Positions 1 to 8,837 of a DNA stretch of 39,386 bases are shown piece by piece (position 1 is the stretch's first letter; every line of letters begins with the position of its first letter). Below the pieces are notes generated by a model. That model made no database searches, was not told where the DNA came from, and was given only the letters and a program-made list of their open reading frames with translations. The stretch spans positions 1-39,386 of the forward strand of contig NZ_LFJJ01000028.1 in NCBI RefSeq assembly GCF_001189365.1, in the 5' to 3' direction. The position numbers were made by a program, and so were the translations under genes. This DNA comes from Candidatus Burkholderia verschuerenii. GTDB taxonomy: Bacteria > Pseudomonadota > Gammaproteobacteria > Burkholderiales > Burkholderiaceae.

Positions 1-1529
1 GGCGCGGGCGGCGCTTCCGGCGCGGCGCCAGCGCGTCCGCCGCGATCCGACGAAAGACGCATGCCTGCGCTGCGCAGGACTTCGAGCGCTGCGCTCGCGC
101 CGCTGTTGCCGCGCGGTTCGTTTCGCGCGGGCGCGATCTCTTGCGCGATCTCTTCGACGGCTTGCTTTGCTGCGGCGGGCAACGGAAATTCGGCGGGCGA
201 CGGTTCGGCTTGCGGCGTGACAGGCGCTGTGTTTGCCGTCACCGGCGCGATTTCGTCCATCGCAGCTGCAGCGTTCGACGGCGCGGGCACAGCGTCGGTC
301 GGCTTCTCAGCAGTCGGCGCACGCGCTGCCTCGACCGGCGCTTTCGCCGCCGCTGCGACCGCCACCGAAGCCGGCGCACTCGCCCGCTCAGCCATCGCGC
401 CCGTTGGCGTGTTCACCGCGAGACCGCCGCCACCGCCCGGACCGCTTGCGGGTTCGAAGGCGAGCATGCGCAGCAGCGTCATCGTGAAGCCGGCGTATTC
501 GTCCGGCGCGAGACGCAACTCGCCGCGTCCGACGGTGGCGATCTGATAGAAAAGCTGAATCTGCTCGGCCGACAGCATCCCGGCGAAGCGGCGAATGTCT
601 TCGGCTTCCGGCCACTCGTCGAGCACCGATGCCGGTGCGAACTGCGCCCACGCGATCCGATGCAGCAGACTCGCGAGATCCTGAAGCGCGGTCGAGAACG
701 ACAGGCTGCGCAGACTCATTTCATCGGCGATGGATAGCACCTGCGCGCCGTCACCGGCGGCGAGCGCATCGAGCAGGCGGATCAGATAGCTTTGATCCAG
801 CGCGCCGAGCATGCCGCGCACCGCTTCCTCGCTGACTTCGCCCGCCGAATACGCGATGGCCTGATCGGTCAGCGACAGCGCGTCGCGCATGCTGCCCTCG
901 GCCGCACGCGACAACAGCCGCAACGCCTGCGACTCGAACGCAATGCTTTCCTGCCCGAGAATGTTCTCCAGATGCGTGACGATGTGCCCCGCCGGCATCT
1001 GCTTCAGATTGAACTGCAGACAGCGCGACAGCACGGTGACCGGAATCTTCTGCGGATCGGTGGTCGCGAGGATGAACTTGACGTGCGACGGCGGTTCTTC
1101 CAGCGTCTTCAACATGGCGTTGAAGGCGTGGTTCGTCAGCATGTGCACTTCGTCGATCATATAGACCTTGAAGCGCGCATCGACCGGCGCGTAGACCGCT
1201 CGCTCCAGCAGCGTCGCCATTTCCTCGACGCCGCGATTGCTCGCCGCATCCATCTCGACGTAATCGACGAAACAGCCCTCGTCGATCTCCCGGCACGCGC
1301 GACACACGCTGCACGGCTTCGACGTCACGCCGGTTTCACAATTGAGCGCCTTGGCGAAGATACGCGAGAGCGTGGTCTTGCCGACGCCACGCGTGCCCGT
1401 AAACAGGTACGCGTGATGCAGGCGGCCGCCGTCGAGCGCGTGCGTGAGCGCACGAACGACGTGCTCCTGGCCGACGAGCGACTCGAACGATTTCGGCCGC
1501 CACTTGCGTGCGAGAACTTGATAGGTCAT
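1..1529 (-). CDS. dnaX: DNA polymerase III subunit gamma/tau, 3' end outside window
   Basis: This is the clamp-loader ATPase of the replicative polymerase; it loads the beta clamp and (tau) tethers the core polymerases. About 509 codons are visible from the ATG at 1529 (start MTYQVLARKWRP). The P-loop GTRGVGKT is at residues 45-52 and the four zinc-binding cysteines are at 64, 73, 76 and 79, the positions known in E. coli DnaX. A Walker B-like MIDEVHML and the sensor region PPSHVKFILATTDP follow. From about residue 380 it becomes an Ala/Pro/Glu-rich linker, as in tau, and runs off the window before the C-terminal tau domains. No A-rich slippery site of the E. coli gamma-frameshift kind is seen in the visible part. 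The next element upstream is the 4.5S RNA gene, on the same strand. Confidence 0.97.
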   Translation of the reverse strand, partial: MTYQVLARKWRPKSFESLVGQEHVVRALTHALDGGRLHHAYLFTGTRGVGKTTLSRIFAKALNCETGVTSKPCSVCRACREIDEGCFVDYVEMDAASNRGVEEMATLLERAVYAPVDARFKVYMIDEVHMLTNHAFNAMLKTLEEPPSHVKFILATTDPQKIPVTVLSRCLQFNLKQMPAGHIVTHLENILGQESIAFESQALRLLSRAAEGSMRDALSLTDQAIAYSAGEVSEEAVRGMLGALDQSYLIRLLDALAAGDGAQVLSIADEMSLRSLSFSTALQDLASLLHRIAWAQFAPASVLDEWPEAEDIRRFAGMLSAEQIQLFYQIATVGRGELRLAPDEYAGFTMTLLRMLAFEPASGPGGGGGLAVNTPTGAMAERASAPASVAVAAAAKAPVEAARAPTAEKPTDAVPAPSNAAAAMDEIAPVTANTAPVTPQAEPSPAEFPLPAAAKQAVEEIAQEIAPARNEPRGNSGASAALEVLRSAGMRLSSDRGGRAGAAPEAPPA

Positions 1530-1708
1530 GCGCGAAATTGTATCAGCAACGACTCGCGGAAAACGCCGCCGAATCGGGGCCAGCGGGAGCTCGAAGGTGG
1601 TGCCGATGCGCGGTTTTTCCAGACGAACGAATACCGATATTCATGCGCGCATGAATATCAGAAAAAGAGAAAAACGCGGGGAGCGAACTACGGAAGAAAA
1701 ATCGGAAG

Positions 1709-1814
1709 GTGACGAGCCTGACCCTCGGCACTGGTGGAAAGCGGCTGTGGCTGCTTCGTTCCCGACCTGACCAGGTTGACCACGCCACCATGCGAGCGAG
1801 AGGAGGCCCGTCAC
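1709..1814 (-). ncRNA. ffs: Small bacterial signal recognition particle RNA (4.5S RNA)
   Basis: This is the RNA component of SRP; it binds Ffh and targets nascent membrane proteins. On the minus strand it contains the conserved SRP apical signature: GGTCAGGTCGGGAACGAAGC followed by AGCC, close to the E. coli GGTCAGGTCCGGAAGGAAGCAGCC. The ends (1804-1814 and 1709-1719) pair as an 11-bp terminal stem with one G-U wobble, which sets the limits of the roughly 106-nt RNA. Mature ends may differ by a few bases. Its position between dnaX and trxA fits the Burkholderia group. The sequence just after the 3' end is T-rich (GATTTTTCTTCC) and may be its terminator. Confidence 0.93.
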
Positions 1815-2153
1815 GAAGAATTGTAGCACGGCCGATGCGTCGCCCGGAAGGCTTGAGCACGCTTGCCGTGCGCGGCCGCGACTGTGCGCTCGAAGACGCT
1901 CTTGTATCGCCCGTTTTTGCCCTCAAATCCTCGCTATCGGCACCCGGCAACGGATAGCAAAGTAGGCTAAGATGACATGTGAATCATCCGTGACGCGGCA
2001 TTTTTCGCGTGCCACGGATCATTTTGCCGGCAGTATCCGCCGAATCGTCGCACGGGTCCGAATCGAACGTGCGGCGACGAAACCCTTTTCCGTTTTGTTG
2101 TATCGTGGCGAGCATTCAACCGCGGGCCTCGAATCAATAGAGGTATTCAGACA
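1815..2153. other. Intergenic region between ffs and trxA
   Basis: 339 bp without a convincing gene. It carries the ffs promoter at its left edge and presumably the trxA promoter, for which I see no consensus -35/-10 pair. Short open frames here lack homology I can recognise and lack a ribosome binding site. Confidence 0.6.
1820..1849 (-). promoter_or_regulatory. Putative promoter of ffs
   Basis: On the minus strand, TACAAT (1825-1820) is a good -10 box ending six bases before the predicted first base of the 4.5S RNA at 1814. A weak -35 (TTCCGG, 1849-1844) lies 18 bp upstream. The -10 box and its spacing are seen directly; promoter function is inferred. Confidence 0.5.
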
Positions 2154-2480
2154 ATGAGCGAATCAATCAAGCACATCAGCGACGCGTCTTTCGAACAGGA
2201 CGTCGTCAAGTCGGATAAACCTGTCCTGCTCGACTTCTGGGCCGAGTGGTGCGGTCCGTGCAAGATGATTGCCCCGATCCTCGACGAAGTCGCGAAGGAT
2301 TACGGCGATCGCCTGCAGATCGCGAAGATCAATGTCGACGAACATCAGTCGACGCCGGTCAAGTTCGGCGTGCGCGGCATCCCGACGCTGATCCTCTTCA
2401 AGAATGGCGCGGTCGCCGCGCAAAAGGTCGGCGCGCTGTCCAAGTCGCAACTGACCGCATTCCTCGATAGCAACCTGTAA
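2154..2480 (+). CDS. trxA: Thioredoxin 1
   Basis: This is the cytoplasmic thiol-disulfide reductase that passes electrons from thioredoxin reductase to ribonucleotide reductase, methionine sulfoxide reductase and other clients. It has 108 aa, the usual length of the family. The active site WCGPC is at residues 32-36 in the context [11 protein letters not shown], and the cis-proline loop GIPT (Pro77) is present. The start is the ATG at 2154. It sits directly upstream of rho, the same order as in E. coli. A perfect dyad lies in the gap between the two genes. Confidence 0.98.
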   Translation: MSESIKHISDASFEQDVVKSDKPVLLDFWAEWCGPCKMIAPILDEVAKDYGDRLQIAKINVDEHQSTPVKFGVRGIPTLILFKNGAVAAQKVGALSKSQLTAFLDSNL

Positions 2481-2560
2481 TGGCTTGCCCGGCGAGCGTC
2501 CTCACGCAAACCTCGCCGGCGCGTCCGGGCACATGACTCCGACGCAGGAATTCGCGTCCG

Positions 2561-2586
2561 CCGATGTTGTCGCACGACAACATCGG
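2561..2586. repeat. Perfect 26-bp inverted repeat in the trxA-rho gap
   Basis: CCGATGTTGTCG and its exact reverse complement CGACAACATCGG are separated by only CA, so either a very stable RNA hairpin or a symmetric protein site is possible. It lies 80 bp after the trxA stop and about 25 bp before the putative rho promoter. It is not followed by a T-run, so a classical intrinsic terminator is not supported. Confidence 0.8.
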
Positions 2587-2610
2587 CCCGAAAGCCTCGC
2601 CCTTGGCCTT

Positions 2611-2639
2611 TTCGAGCCAGTTCTGGCGTGTGCTATGCT
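2611..2639 (+). promoter_or_regulatory. Putative extended -10 promoter of rho
   Basis: TTCGAG (2611-2616) is followed after 17 bp by TATGCT (2634-2639), which is preceded by TG one base upstream (TGCTATGCT), an extended -10 form. Transcription from here would give rho a leader of nearly 100 nt. A long leader is known for rho autoregulation in E. coli. Function here is inferred. Confidence 0.45.
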
Positions 2640-2741
2640 ATATTCACAAGAGTTCAAGAAGTACTAAATCTCAGAGCGGTTCCGCTCACCTCTTCTCCCA
2701 AATCTTTCTGTTGCACCTCTTCTCCCTGGCGGGAAATCCGT

Positions 2742-4007
2742 ATGCATTTATCCGAGCTCAAGTCTCAGCACGTCTCCGCACTGATCGAGATGGCCAATGG
2801 CCTGGAGATCGAAAATGCGAACCGCCTGCGCAAGCAGGAACTGATGTTCGCGATTCTTAAAAAGCGCGCCAAGGCTGGCGACACGATCTTCGGCGACGGC
2901 ACCCTCGAAGTGCTTCCCGACGGGTTTGGCTTCCTGCGCTCGCCCGAGACCTCGTATCTCGCGAGTACGGACGATATCTACATCAGCCCGTCACAGATTC
3001 GCCGCTTCAATCTGCACACCGGCGACACGATCGAAGGCGAAGTGCGCACGCCGAAGGACGGCGAACGCTACTTCGCGCTCGTGAAGGTGGACAAAGTCAA
3101 CGGGCAGCCGCCCGAGGCCTCGAAACATAAGATCATGTTCGAGAACCTCACGCCGCTGCACCCGAACAAGCCGCTGCCGCTCGAACGCGAAATGCGCGGC
3201 GAGGAAAACGTTACCGGCCGGATCATCGACATGATCGCGCCGATCGGCAAGGGTCAGCGCGGTCTGCTGGTGGCGTCGCCCAAGTCGGGTAAGACCGTGA
3301 TGCTGCAGCACATCGCGCATGCGGTGAAGGCGAATCATCCGGACGTCATCCTGTTCGTGCTGCTGATCGACGAACGTCCTGAAGAAGTGACGGAAATGCA
3401 GCGCTCGGTGCACGGCGAAGTCATCGCATCGACCTTCGACGAACCGGCCGCGCGTCACGTCCAAGTGGCCGAAATGGTCATCGAAAAGGCCAAGCGCCTG
3501 GTCGAAATGAAGCACGACGTCGTGATTCTGCTCGACTCCATCACGCGTCTCGCGCGTGCGTACAACACGGTCGTGCCGGCATCGGGCAAGGTGCTGACGG
3601 GCGGTGTCGACGCCAACGCGCTGCAACGTCCGAAGCGCTTCTTCGGCGCGGCGCGCAATATCGAGGAAGGCGGTTCGCTCACCATCATCGGTACGGCGCT
3701 GATCGAAACCGGCAGCCGCATGGACGACGTGATCTACGAAGAGTTCAAGGGCACCGGCAACATGGAAGTGCACCTCGAGCGCCGTCTGGCCGAAAAGCGC
3801 GTCTATCCGTCGATCAACCTGAACAAGTCGGGCACGCGTCGCGAAGAACTGCTGATCAAGCCGGACGTGCTGCAAAAGGTCTGGGTGCTGCGCAAGTTCA
3901 TCCACGACATGGACGAAGTCGAAGCGATGGAATTCCTGCTCGACAAGATCCGCCAAACCAAGAACAACGCCGAGTTCTTCGACATGATGCGTCGCGGCGG
4001 CGGTTGA
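2742..4007 (+). CDS. rho: Transcription termination factor Rho
   Basis: Rho is the hexameric RNA-dependent ATPase/helicase that ends untranslated transcripts. I chose the ATG at 2742 (start [14 protein letters not shown]), giving 421 aa against 419 in E. coli; a longer in-frame opening upstream is not part of the family. The N-terminal helical domain is followed by the cold-shock-like RNA-binding fold ([17 protein letters not shown], about residues 51-67). The Walker A motif PKSGKT is at 180-185, Walker B VILLDS ends around Asp265, and the Q/R-loop region [20 protein letters not shown] follows. Every key motif is intact. A strong terminator follows the gene. Confidence 0.98.
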   Translation: MHLSELKSQHVSALIEMANGLEIENANRLRKQELMFAILKKRAKAGDTIFGDGTLEVLPDGFGFLRSPETSYLASTDDIYISPSQIRRFNLHTGDTIEGEVRTPKDGERYFALVKVDKVNGQPPEASKHKIMFENLTPLHPNKPLPLEREMRGEENVTGRIIDMIAPIGKGQRGLLVASPKSGKTVMLQHIAHAVKANHPDVILFVLLIDERPEEVTEMQRSVHGEVIASTFDEPAARHVQVAEMVIEKAKRLVEMKHDVVILLDSITRLARAYNTVVPASGKVLTGGVDANALQRPKRFFGAARNIEEGGSLTIIGTALIETGSRMDDVIYEEFKGTGNMEVHLERRLAEKRVYPSINLNKSGTRREELLIKPDVLQKVWVLRKFIHDMDEVEAMEFLLDKIRQTKNNAEFFDMMRRGGG

Positions 4008-4030
4008 TTCGCCTTCGCTGCCCGCACACG

Positions 4031-4062
4031 AAAAACCGCCTGCATCGTCAGGCGGTTTTTTT
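4031..4062 (+). terminator. Intrinsic terminator of rho
   Basis: The stem AAAAACCGCCTG / CAGGCGGTTTTT (12 bp, loop CATCGT) runs directly into seven T residues. It lies about 25 bp after the rho stop codon. Confidence 0.93.
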
Positions 4063-4123
4063 ATGCGCGACGCGCGCGCCCGTCCGTACAATCCGCTCTA
4101 TCCGAAGCGATACGAACGACCGC

Positions 4124-4948
4124 ATGGGCAATCCCTTTTCCCGCTGGTTCGGCGCGCAACGCCGCGAGCGCGCGCTGCGCAAATACGCGATCGACGATGC
4201 GCTCTGGCGCAGCACGCTCGATGCGTTTCCGTGCTTCGGCCATCTGAGCGCGGACGATCTGCAGCGCCTGCGCGATACCGCCAGCCTGTTCATCTCGCAG
4301 AAGGAATTTTCGACGGCGCACGATCTTGAACTGACCGACCGGATGATCGTCTCGATTGCCGCGCAAGCCTGTCTGCCGATGCTCAATCTCGATCTCGACC
4401 TGTATCGAGGCTGGGTCGGCGTGATCGTGTATCCGGGCGAGTTCGTCATCCGCAAGACGGTGGAGGACGAGGACGGCGTCGTGCACGAAGTCGAGCACGA
4501 CGCGAGCGGCGAGGCGTGGGAAGGCGGCCCGGTCGTGCTGTCGTGGGAGGACGCGCAGATGGCCGACGGCTCGGACGCGTACAACGTCGTCATCCACGAA
4601 TTCGCGCACAAGATCGACATGCTGACGGGCGAAGCCGACGGCCATCCGCCGCTATTTCGCCGCTGGCACGCACCGCTCGATTCCACCGCCTGGAGCGATA
4701 TCTTCGACAACGCGTACGACCAGTTTTGCGCGCGCATCGACGCCGTGCCGCAGCGGCACTGGGCGCGCTTCGAGCGCGAATCGCTGATCGATCCCTATGC
4801 GACGGATCATCCGTCGGAGTTTTTCGCGGTGTGCAGCGAGGCGCTGTTCGTGACACCCAAAGCTTTCGAAGCCGAATATCCGGAGCTCTACCGCCTTTTG
4901 GCGCGGTATTACCGGCAGGATCCGGCGGGCGTCGGGGCGCTGTCGTGA
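4124..4948 (+). CDS. mtfA: MtfA-like zinc peptidase (Mlc titration factor A family)
   Basis: A soluble zinc metallopeptidase family; E. coli MtfA (about 265 aa) binds and inactivates the glucose repressor Mlc. I chose the ATG at 4124 (start MGNPFSRWFGAQR), giving 274 aa; the in-frame opening upstream overlaps the rho terminator. The zinc motif HEFAH is at residues 158-162 within VVIHEFAHKIDMLTGEADG. The later YPELYRLLARYYRQDP block also fits the family. The gene lies between the rho terminator and the rpmE2 promoter, so it is probably its own unit. Whether Mlc is the partner in this organism cannot be told from the window. Confidence 0.9.
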   Translation: MGNPFSRWFGAQRRERALRKYAIDDALWRSTLDAFPCFGHLSADDLQRLRDTASLFISQKEFSTAHDLELTDRMIVSIAAQACLPMLNLDLDLYRGWVGVIVYPGEFVIRKTVEDEDGVVHEVEHDASGEAWEGGPVVLSWEDAQMADGSDAYNVVIHEFAHKIDMLTGEADGHPPLFRRWHAPLDSTAWSDIFDNAYDQFCARIDAVPQRHWARFERESLIDPYATDHPSEFFAVCSEALFVTPKAFEAEYPELYRLLARYYRQDPAGVGALS

Positions 4949-4971
4949 ATCGGGCAAACCCTGCGAAAAAA

Positions 4972-5000
4972 GTGTCAAGCGACTGATTTTCTGGCATAAT
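4972..5000 (+). promoter_or_regulatory. Putative promoter of rpmE2
   Basis: GTGTCA (4972-4977), 17 bp, then CATAAT (4995-5000) with TG upstream of the -10 (TGGCATAAT). It would give a leader of about 80 nt before the L31 start codon. No zinc-repressor (Zur) palindrome was recognised nearby. Confidence 0.5.
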
Positions 5001-5087
5001 CGCTGTTTTTCGACCCTAGGCAAGTGACTCGTGCCATCATCGAAAACGGTGCAGCGAGTTGGCTACCGCCAGATCCCAGGAAAGACC

Positions 5088-5342
5088 ATGAAAGAAGGCA
5101 TTCACCCGAATTACCGCGAAGTTCTGTTCATCGACATGTCGAACGACTTCAAGTTCGTGACCCGCTCGACCATCCAGACGCGCGAAACCGCTGAATTCGA
5201 AGGCAAGACCTACCCGCTCGCGAAGATCGAAGTGTCGTCGGAATCGCATCCGTTCTACACGGGCCAGCAGAAGATCATGGACACGGCCGGCCGCGTCGAA
5301 AAGTTCAACAACAAGTTCGCACGCTTCTCGACCAAGAAGTAA
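5088..5342 (+). CDS. rpmE2: 50S ribosomal protein L31 type B
   Basis: A large-subunit ribosomal protein. I chose the ATG at 5088 (start [12 protein letters not shown]) because AGGAAAG lies just upstream and the length, 84 aa, is that of type B L31. It has no cysteines, so it is the zinc-independent paralog type that replaces the zinc-binding CxxC form when zinc is scarce in many bacteria. A terminator follows immediately. In this bacterial group it is often the only L31; that cannot be checked here. Confidence 0.96.
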   Translation: MKEGIHPNYREVLFIDMSNDFKFVTRSTIQTRETAEFEGKTYPLAKIEVSSESHPFYTGQQKIMDTAGRVEKFNNKFARFSTKK

Positions 5343-5365
5343 GTCGGGCTTCAAGGCTTCACAGC

Positions 5366-5393
5366 AAAAGGGCAGCTCAGGCTGCCCTTTTTT
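5366..5393 (+). terminator. Intrinsic terminator of rpmE2
   Basis: AAAAGGGCAGC / GCTGCCCTTTT with loop TCAG and a six-T run, 23 bp after the stop codon. Confidence 0.93.
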
Positions 5394-5571
5394 GTCTCTG
5401 CAGGTTTCCCGCGGCACCCGGGTTGCTGCTGCCCGTTGCAACGCTTGTTGCATACCGTAACAGGCGGTCTGCCCGCATCGTCCGGCACGCGACTACAATG
5501 CCGGTTGCTCTGGCCCCGCCGCGTTCGACGCATGGCTCGCGGCCCGTTTTCATGGATCAAGCCCTTTTCGC

Positions 5572-7335
5572 ATGCGCTCCGTCGTTCGTCTGACCGCCTC
5601 CGCCACCAGCGCCCTGCCGCGCTGGCTTTTGCTCGCCATCTGTATCACCTATGCGTCGTTCGGCCTGTTCGGGCGCGACCCGTGGAAGAACGAGGATGCC
5701 GCGAGCTTCGGCGTGATGTGGACGATGGCCAACGGCGACGCGCGCGACTGGCTGCTGCCAAACCTCGTCGGCAAGACGCCGACGCAGGACGGCCCGCTGA
5801 TGTACTGGCTCGGCGCGGGTTCCATCCGCCTGCTGAGTCCGTGGGTCGATGCGAGCAACGCGTCGCGCGTCGTTACCGGCCTGCTTTTCTGTCTCGCGTG
5901 CGCATTCGTCTGGTATTCGGCCTATCTGCTCGGCCGGCGCGACGAGGCGCAACCGTTCAAATATGCCTTCGGCGGCGAACCGAAACCGCGCGACTACGGC
6001 CGCACGCTCGCCGATGGCGCGCTGCTGATTTTGCTCGCCTGTTTCGGTCTCGCCGAGCGCGGGCACGAAACCACGCCTCAACTCGCGCAGTTCGCCGGCA
6101 CCGCGATGCTCATCTACGGCCTCGTGCGCAGCCTCGACAAGCCGTTGCAAGGCGCGATCATCTGGGGCGTGACGATCGGCGTGGTCGGCCTGTCGAGTTC
6201 GCCGGTACTGGTGTTCGCCCTGCTGCTCTGTACGCTGGCGATGACGATCATCGTCAAGCAGGTGCGCGCGCTGCCGCTGCTGATTTTCGGCCTGCCGATC
6301 GCCGTCGTACTGATCGGCGCCTGGGTGCTGCCCGCCCTCCACTACTTCCCCGACGACGGCAACTGGTGGCTGCGTCAATGGTGGCGCAACAGCTTTTCGT
6401 TCTTCTCCGGCGCGCCCGGCTCGATCTTCGGTTACGCAGTCAAGAACCTGCCGCTCTTCACCTGGCCCGCGTGGCCGCTGGCGATCTGGGCCTTCGTGAG
6501 CTGGGGCGGCATGCGCCGCTCGCCGCACGTCGCGGTGCCGCTGTCGATCATCGGGCCGCTGCTGGTGCTGGTCGTGCTGCAGGCGCACGAGACGAATCGC
6601 CTGTTCATGCTACTGCTGCCGCCGCTCTCCGTGCTCGCCACGTTCGCGCTGCCCACGCTCAAGCGCGGCGCGATCAACGCGATCGACTGGTTCGCGATGC
6701 TGAGCTTCACGATCATCGGCTCGCTTGTTTGGCTGGTGTGGACGGCCGGCATGATCGGCTTTCCGGCGGCAATGGCGCGCAATCTCGCGCGACTCGCGCC
6801 GGGCTTTCATCCCGAATTCAAGCTGCTGTCGTTCCTGTGCGCGGTCGCGGTGACGGTCGGCTGGTTCCTGCTCGCGCGCTGGCGGCTCGCGCGGCATCCG
6901 AAGGTGCTGTGGCGCTCCGTCGTATTGTCGAGCGCGGGCACCACGCTGATGTGGGTGCTGCTCATGACCTTGTGGCTGCCGGTCGTGAACTACAGCCGCA
7001 CGTATCGCGACGTCGCGGAACAGATCGCCGGACATCTGCCGCCCGACTATAACTGCATCTCGCCCGCGCGTCTGGGCGATGCGCAGATCGCGACCTTCGC
7101 GTATTTCGGCGGCATGCACTTCGCGTTCGATGAAGATTGCGACGTCATTCTGCGTCAGGATCGCGCGGATTACGGCGATCCGCCGTCGATCTCGAATCTC
7201 GAATGGAAGCTCGTCTGGGAGGGCCGCCGCGTCGCCGACCGCGACGAACGGTTCCGCCTTTACGTGCGCATCCAGCGCCCGACGCCGCCCGCGCCGAAGC
7301 CGGTGCGCCCGCGCAGCCTGCGCCGCTCGCAGTAA
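5572..7335 (+). CDS. ArnT-like membrane glycosyltransferase (GT39/GT83 superfamily)
   Basis: A 587-aa polytopic inner-membrane protein with many hydrophobic segments spread over its length. The first periplasmic loop holds GRDPWKNEDAASF (about residues 34-46), an acidic motif of the PMT/ArnT superfamily, whose members transfer sugars from polyprenyl-phosphate carriers onto lipids or proteins in the periplasm. The C-terminal 120 residues form a soluble tail. The specific donor and acceptor (for example aminoarabinose to lipid A) cannot be deduced, so no symbol is given. The start is the ATG at 5572. The next gene starts 4 bp after its stop, so the two are probably co-transcribed. Confidence 0.85.
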   Translation: MRSVVRLTASATSALPRWLLLAICITYASFGLFGRDPWKNEDAASFGVMWTMANGDARDWLLPNLVGKTPTQDGPLMYWLGAGSIRLLSPWVDASNASRVVTGLLFCLACAFVWYSAYLLGRRDEAQPFKYAFGGEPKPRDYGRTLADGALLILLACFGLAERGHETTPQLAQFAGTAMLIYGLVRSLDKPLQGAIIWGVTIGVVGLSSSPVLVFALLLCTLAMTIIVKQVRALPLLIFGLPIAVVLIGAWVLPALHYFPDDGNWWLRQWWRNSFSFFSGAPGSIFGYAVKNLPLFTWPAWPLAIWAFVSWGGMRRSPHVAVPLSIIGPLLVLVVLQAHETNRLFMLLLPPLSVLATFALPTLKRGAINAIDWFAMLSFTIIGSLVWLVWTAGMIGFPAAMARNLARLAPGFHPEFKLLSFLCAVAVTVGWFLLARWRLARHPKVLWRSVVLSSAGTTLMWVLLMTLWLPVVNYSRTYRDVAEQIAGHLPPDYNCISPARLGDAQIATFAYFGGMHFAFDEDCDVILRQDRADYGDPPSISNLEWKLVWEGRRVADRDERFRLYVRIQRPTPPAPKPVRPRSLRRSQ

Positions 7336-7339
7336 CGAC

Positions 7340-8740
7340 ATGGCGCGCGATTCCGCCCGCTCGCACGCCGCCACCGGCATGTTCGGCGACGTCCGCAAGA
7401 TCGGCGCGCTGGCGTGGCCGGTGCTGATCGGCCAGCTCGCGGTGATCGCGTTCGGCGTGATCGATACCGCGATGGTCGGCCGCTTCTCCGCCACCGATCT
7501 GGCCGCGCTCGGACTCGGCTCGTCGGTTTATATCTCGGTATATATCGGCCTGACGGGGATTCTGGTCGCTTTGCAGCCGATCGCCGGACAACTCTCCGGC
7601 GCGGGCCGCGAAAGCGAAATCGGCGAGGAAACGCGCCAGGTATTCTGGCTCGCCGCGCTGCTGATGATCATCGGCTTCACGCTGCTCTACCATCCCGAGC
7701 CGCTGCTGAGCCTCGCCAAAGCGCCGCCCGCGCTGCACGACCGCACGGTGGACTATCTGCGCATCCTGTCGTTCGGACTGCCGGCGAGTCTGGCGTTTCG
7801 CGTCTATAGCTCGCTGGCGAACGCCGTCGGCAAGCCGCGACTCGTCATGTTTCTGCAGGTCGGCGGGCTCGTGCTCAAGTTTCCGCTCAATACGTGGTTC
7901 ATCTTCGGCGGCTTCGGCGTGCCGGCGCTCGGCGGTCCGGGCTGCGCGCTGGCCAGTTCGCTGATCAACTGGGTGTCGGCGATCGTCGGCATCACGGTGA
8001 TGCTGCGAGTCGAGTTCTTCCGCCCGTTCGGCATCTTTTCGCGCTTCTCCTGGCCGGTCCTGCGGCGTCAGATTGCGCTGTTGCGGCTCGGCATTCCGAT
8101 GGGCCTGTCGTATCTCATCGAAGTGACGTCGTACACCTTCATGGCGCTGTTCATCTCGCGCTTCGGCACGACGACGCTCGCAGGCCATCAGATCGCCGGC
8201 AATCTCGGCGCGGTGCTGTATATGACGCCGCTGTCCATCGGCATTGCATCGTCGACGCTGGTGTCGCAGGCGCTCGGCGCGCAGAAGTTCGACGAAGCGC
8301 GTTCGATTTCGCGGCACGGCATCGGCATGGCCTGCGTGCTGGCGTTCGCGTACGGCGTGATCCTGCTCGTCGCGCGGCCGCAGATCATCGCCGCCTATAC
8401 GCCCGATACGAACGTGATCGCCGCAGCCATGCCGCTCGTGCTGATCATCTTCTTCTATCACCTGTGCGATGCATTGCAGATCACCACGGCGTTCATCCTG
8501 CGCGCCTACAAGGTCACGCTGGTGCCGACCGTCATCTATGCGATCGCGTTGTGGGGCATCGGGCTGGGCGGCGGCTATCTGCTCGGCTTCGATGTCGGCG
8601 GCATGGTGCCTGCATGGCTGCAGGGCGCGCGCGGCTTCTGGATCGCCAATTCGCTGAGTCTCGGCGTGGCGGGCATCGGCCTGTTCTGGTATTGGCGGCG
8701 CGTGAGCGTGCGTCATGTGTCGATGGTCGACGCCGCCTGA
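7340..8740 (+). CDS. MATE family efflux transporter (NorM/DinF type)
   Basis: A multidrug and toxin extrusion antiporter of the inner membrane, using Na+ or H+. It has 466 aa with about 12 hydrophobic segments in two similar halves. The first half starts KIGALAWPVLIGQLAVIAFG and FGVIDTAMVGRF, the typical MATE N-terminal signature. I chose the ATG at 7340 because the longer in-frame opening would overlap the upstream glycosyltransferase gene by 250 bp. Tight spacing suggests an operon with that gene. The substrate is unknown. Confidence 0.93.
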   Translation: MARDSARSHAATGMFGDVRKIGALAWPVLIGQLAVIAFGVIDTAMVGRFSATDLAALGLGSSVYISVYIGLTGILVALQPIAGQLSGAGRESEIGEETRQVFWLAALLMIIGFTLLYHPEPLLSLAKAPPALHDRTVDYLRILSFGLPASLAFRVYSSLANAVGKPRLVMFLQVGGLVLKFPLNTWFIFGGFGVPALGGPGCALASSLINWVSAIVGITVMLRVEFFRPFGIFSRFSWPVLRRQIALLRLGIPMGLSYLIEVTSYTFMALFISRFGTTTLAGHQIAGNLGAVLYMTPLSIGIASSTLVSQALGAQKFDEARSISRHGIGMACVLAFAYGVILLVARPQIIAAYTPDTNVIAAAMPLVLIIFFYHLCDALQITTAFILRAYKVTLVPTVIYAIALWGIGLGGGYLLGFDVGGMVPAWLQGARGFWIANSLSLGVAGIGLFWYWRRVSVRHVSMVDAA

Positions 8741-8837
8741 GTTTTCCTATTGTCGTGTTGTAAAGCGTCAACGCCGGAAAGACGCGCGTAAGGCTCCAGT
8801 AGAATGCCCCGCATCGAGGACAACTCGGAGCGAGTGG

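Noticed and set aside
2561..2586. Terminator of trxA
   Set aside because: The hairpin is perfect but no T-run follows; reported as a dyad instead.
2628..2741. 38-residue N-terminal extension of Rho
   Set aside because: Overlaps the promoter region and is absent from the Rho family; the ATG at 2742 gives the usual length.
7145..8716. Long minus-strand open frame opposite the MATE gene
   Set aside because: Shadow of a real gene with strong membrane-protein homology on the plus strand; no domains.
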